Shown piece by piece: positions 11,961 to 12,272 of a stretch of 12,272 bases of DNA; the first letter of the stretch is position 1, and each line of letters starts with the position of its first letter. Location of the stretch: the NCBI GenBank assembly GCA_050012355.1, contig JBEKHI010000255.1, forward strand, positions 1-12,272. The letters are read 5' to 3'. The position numbers were made by a program, and so were the translations under genes. Below the pieces are notes generated by a model that searched no databases, was not told where the DNA came from, and saw only the letters and a list, made by a program, of their open reading frames with translations. This DNA comes from JBEKHI01 sp050012355 (lineage in GTDB: Bacteria; Actinomycetota; Actinomycetes; Streptosporangiales; Streptosporangiaceae).

Positions 11961-12272
11961 ATGACCACGACGGTTCAGACCCCCAGGAAGGCAGCGGCCT
12001 TCGACCCGGAACTGCGTAAGCTGGCGCTGGTTGTCATCGTCGGAGCCCTGATGACCGTGCTTGACACCACGATCGTGAACGTGGCGATCACTCCGCTGGC
12101 CCGCGACTTCCGCACCTCGCTGACCGACATTCAGTGGGTGCTCACCGGCTACACCCTGGCCCTGTCGGTGGCGATCACCATCTCCGGCTGGGCGGTCGAG
12201 CGATTCGGCGCGAAGACCGTCTGGATCACCTCGCTGCTGGTGTTCATCACCGGCTCGGTGCTGTGCGGCGCG
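11961..12272 (+). CDS. DHA2-family MFS exporter, N-terminal part (runs off the right edge)
   Basis: The first 104 residues of a proton-driven drug/metabolite exporter of the 14-helix EmrB/QacA type. After a polar start (MTTTVQTPRKAAAFDPEL) comes helix 1, LALVVIVGALMTVLDTTIVN, containing the family motif LDTTIVNVA, followed by LARDFRTSLTDIQWVLTGYT (the 'xxxxQWVxTGYxL' motif), helix 2 (LALSVAITISGWAV) and the loop-2/3 motif A, GWAVERFGAKTVW. A third helix begins before the sequence ends. It is divergent from tetR and shares its operator. The substrate cannot be inferred. The frame is intact as far as visible. Confidence 0.92.
   Translation, partial: MTTTVQTPRKAAAFDPELRKLALVVIVGALMTVLDTTIVNVAITPLARDFRTSLTDIQWVLTGYTLALSVAITISGWAVERFGAKTVWITSLLVFITGSVLCGA

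Noticed and set aside
1..12272. CRISPR arrays, tRNA or rRNA genes, riboswitches, attachment sites
   Set aside because: No regularly spaced repeat series, no recognisable tRNA/rRNA segments and no known riboswitch core were seen on either strand by reading.

Overview
The window comes from a high-GC actinomycete (Streptomyces/Streptosporangiales/Pseudonocardiales-like). The evidence is GC-rich codon use with frequent GTG/TTG starts, a mycothiol-type maleylpyruvate isomerase, an actinobacterial-type DapD, TetR and IclR regulators with a DHA2 exporter, and two tiny hydrophobic proteins of a kind common in actinomycetes. The species cannot be named from sequence alone.

Layout. (1) Left edge to 261: internally deleted, decayed IS982-family transposase on the minus strand. 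(2) 386-775, plus: small deoxyribosyltransferase-like Rossmann protein behind a perfect Shine-Dalgarno. (3) 4976 down to 875, minus: a gentisate operon of gentisate 1,2-dioxygenase, a broken mycothiol-dependent maleylpyruvate isomerase and 3-hydroxybenzoate 6-hydroxylase, continued in the same direction by dapD (tetrahydrodipicolinate N-succinyltransferase) and a small conserved-looking protein. (4) 5151-5561: a tiny membrane protein on the plus strand, then a non-coding stretch with nested inverted repeats where two transcription units converge. (5) 9175 down to 5562, minus: IclR regulator, 2-keto-4-pentenoate hydratase, acylating acetaldehyde dehydrogenase and 4-hydroxy-2-oxovalerate aldolase, the standard lower meta-cleavage module, with overlapping or abutting starts and stops. 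(6) 9337-11253, plus: tiny DUF6131-like protein, multi-pass membrane protein, M20 (ArgE/DapE-type) amidohydrolase. (7) 11243-12272: TetR repressor divergent from a DHA2 major-facilitator exporter that runs off the right edge, with two 17-bp operator-like repeats 21 bp apart between them.

How the genes work together. Region 3 would take 3-hydroxybenzoate to gentisate, open the ring to maleylpyruvate and isomerise that to fumarylpyruvate. Region 5 would turn 2-hydroxypenta-2,4-dienoate into pyruvate and acetyl-CoA. Neither route is complete here: no fumarylpyruvate hydrolase is present, no extradiol dioxygenase feeds region 5, the isomerase is frameshifted and appears to lack about 30 residues, and the hydroxylase frame has lost its usual stop and runs into dapD. 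The locus therefore looks like an aromatic-catabolism island partly in decay (or partly misassembled). I see no clearly new defence or biosynthetic system. The most notable points are the damaged gentisate operon with dapD at its tail, the nested inverted repeats at 5336-5545, the palindrome at the iclR/hydratase junction, and the helically phased operator of the TetR/exporter pair.
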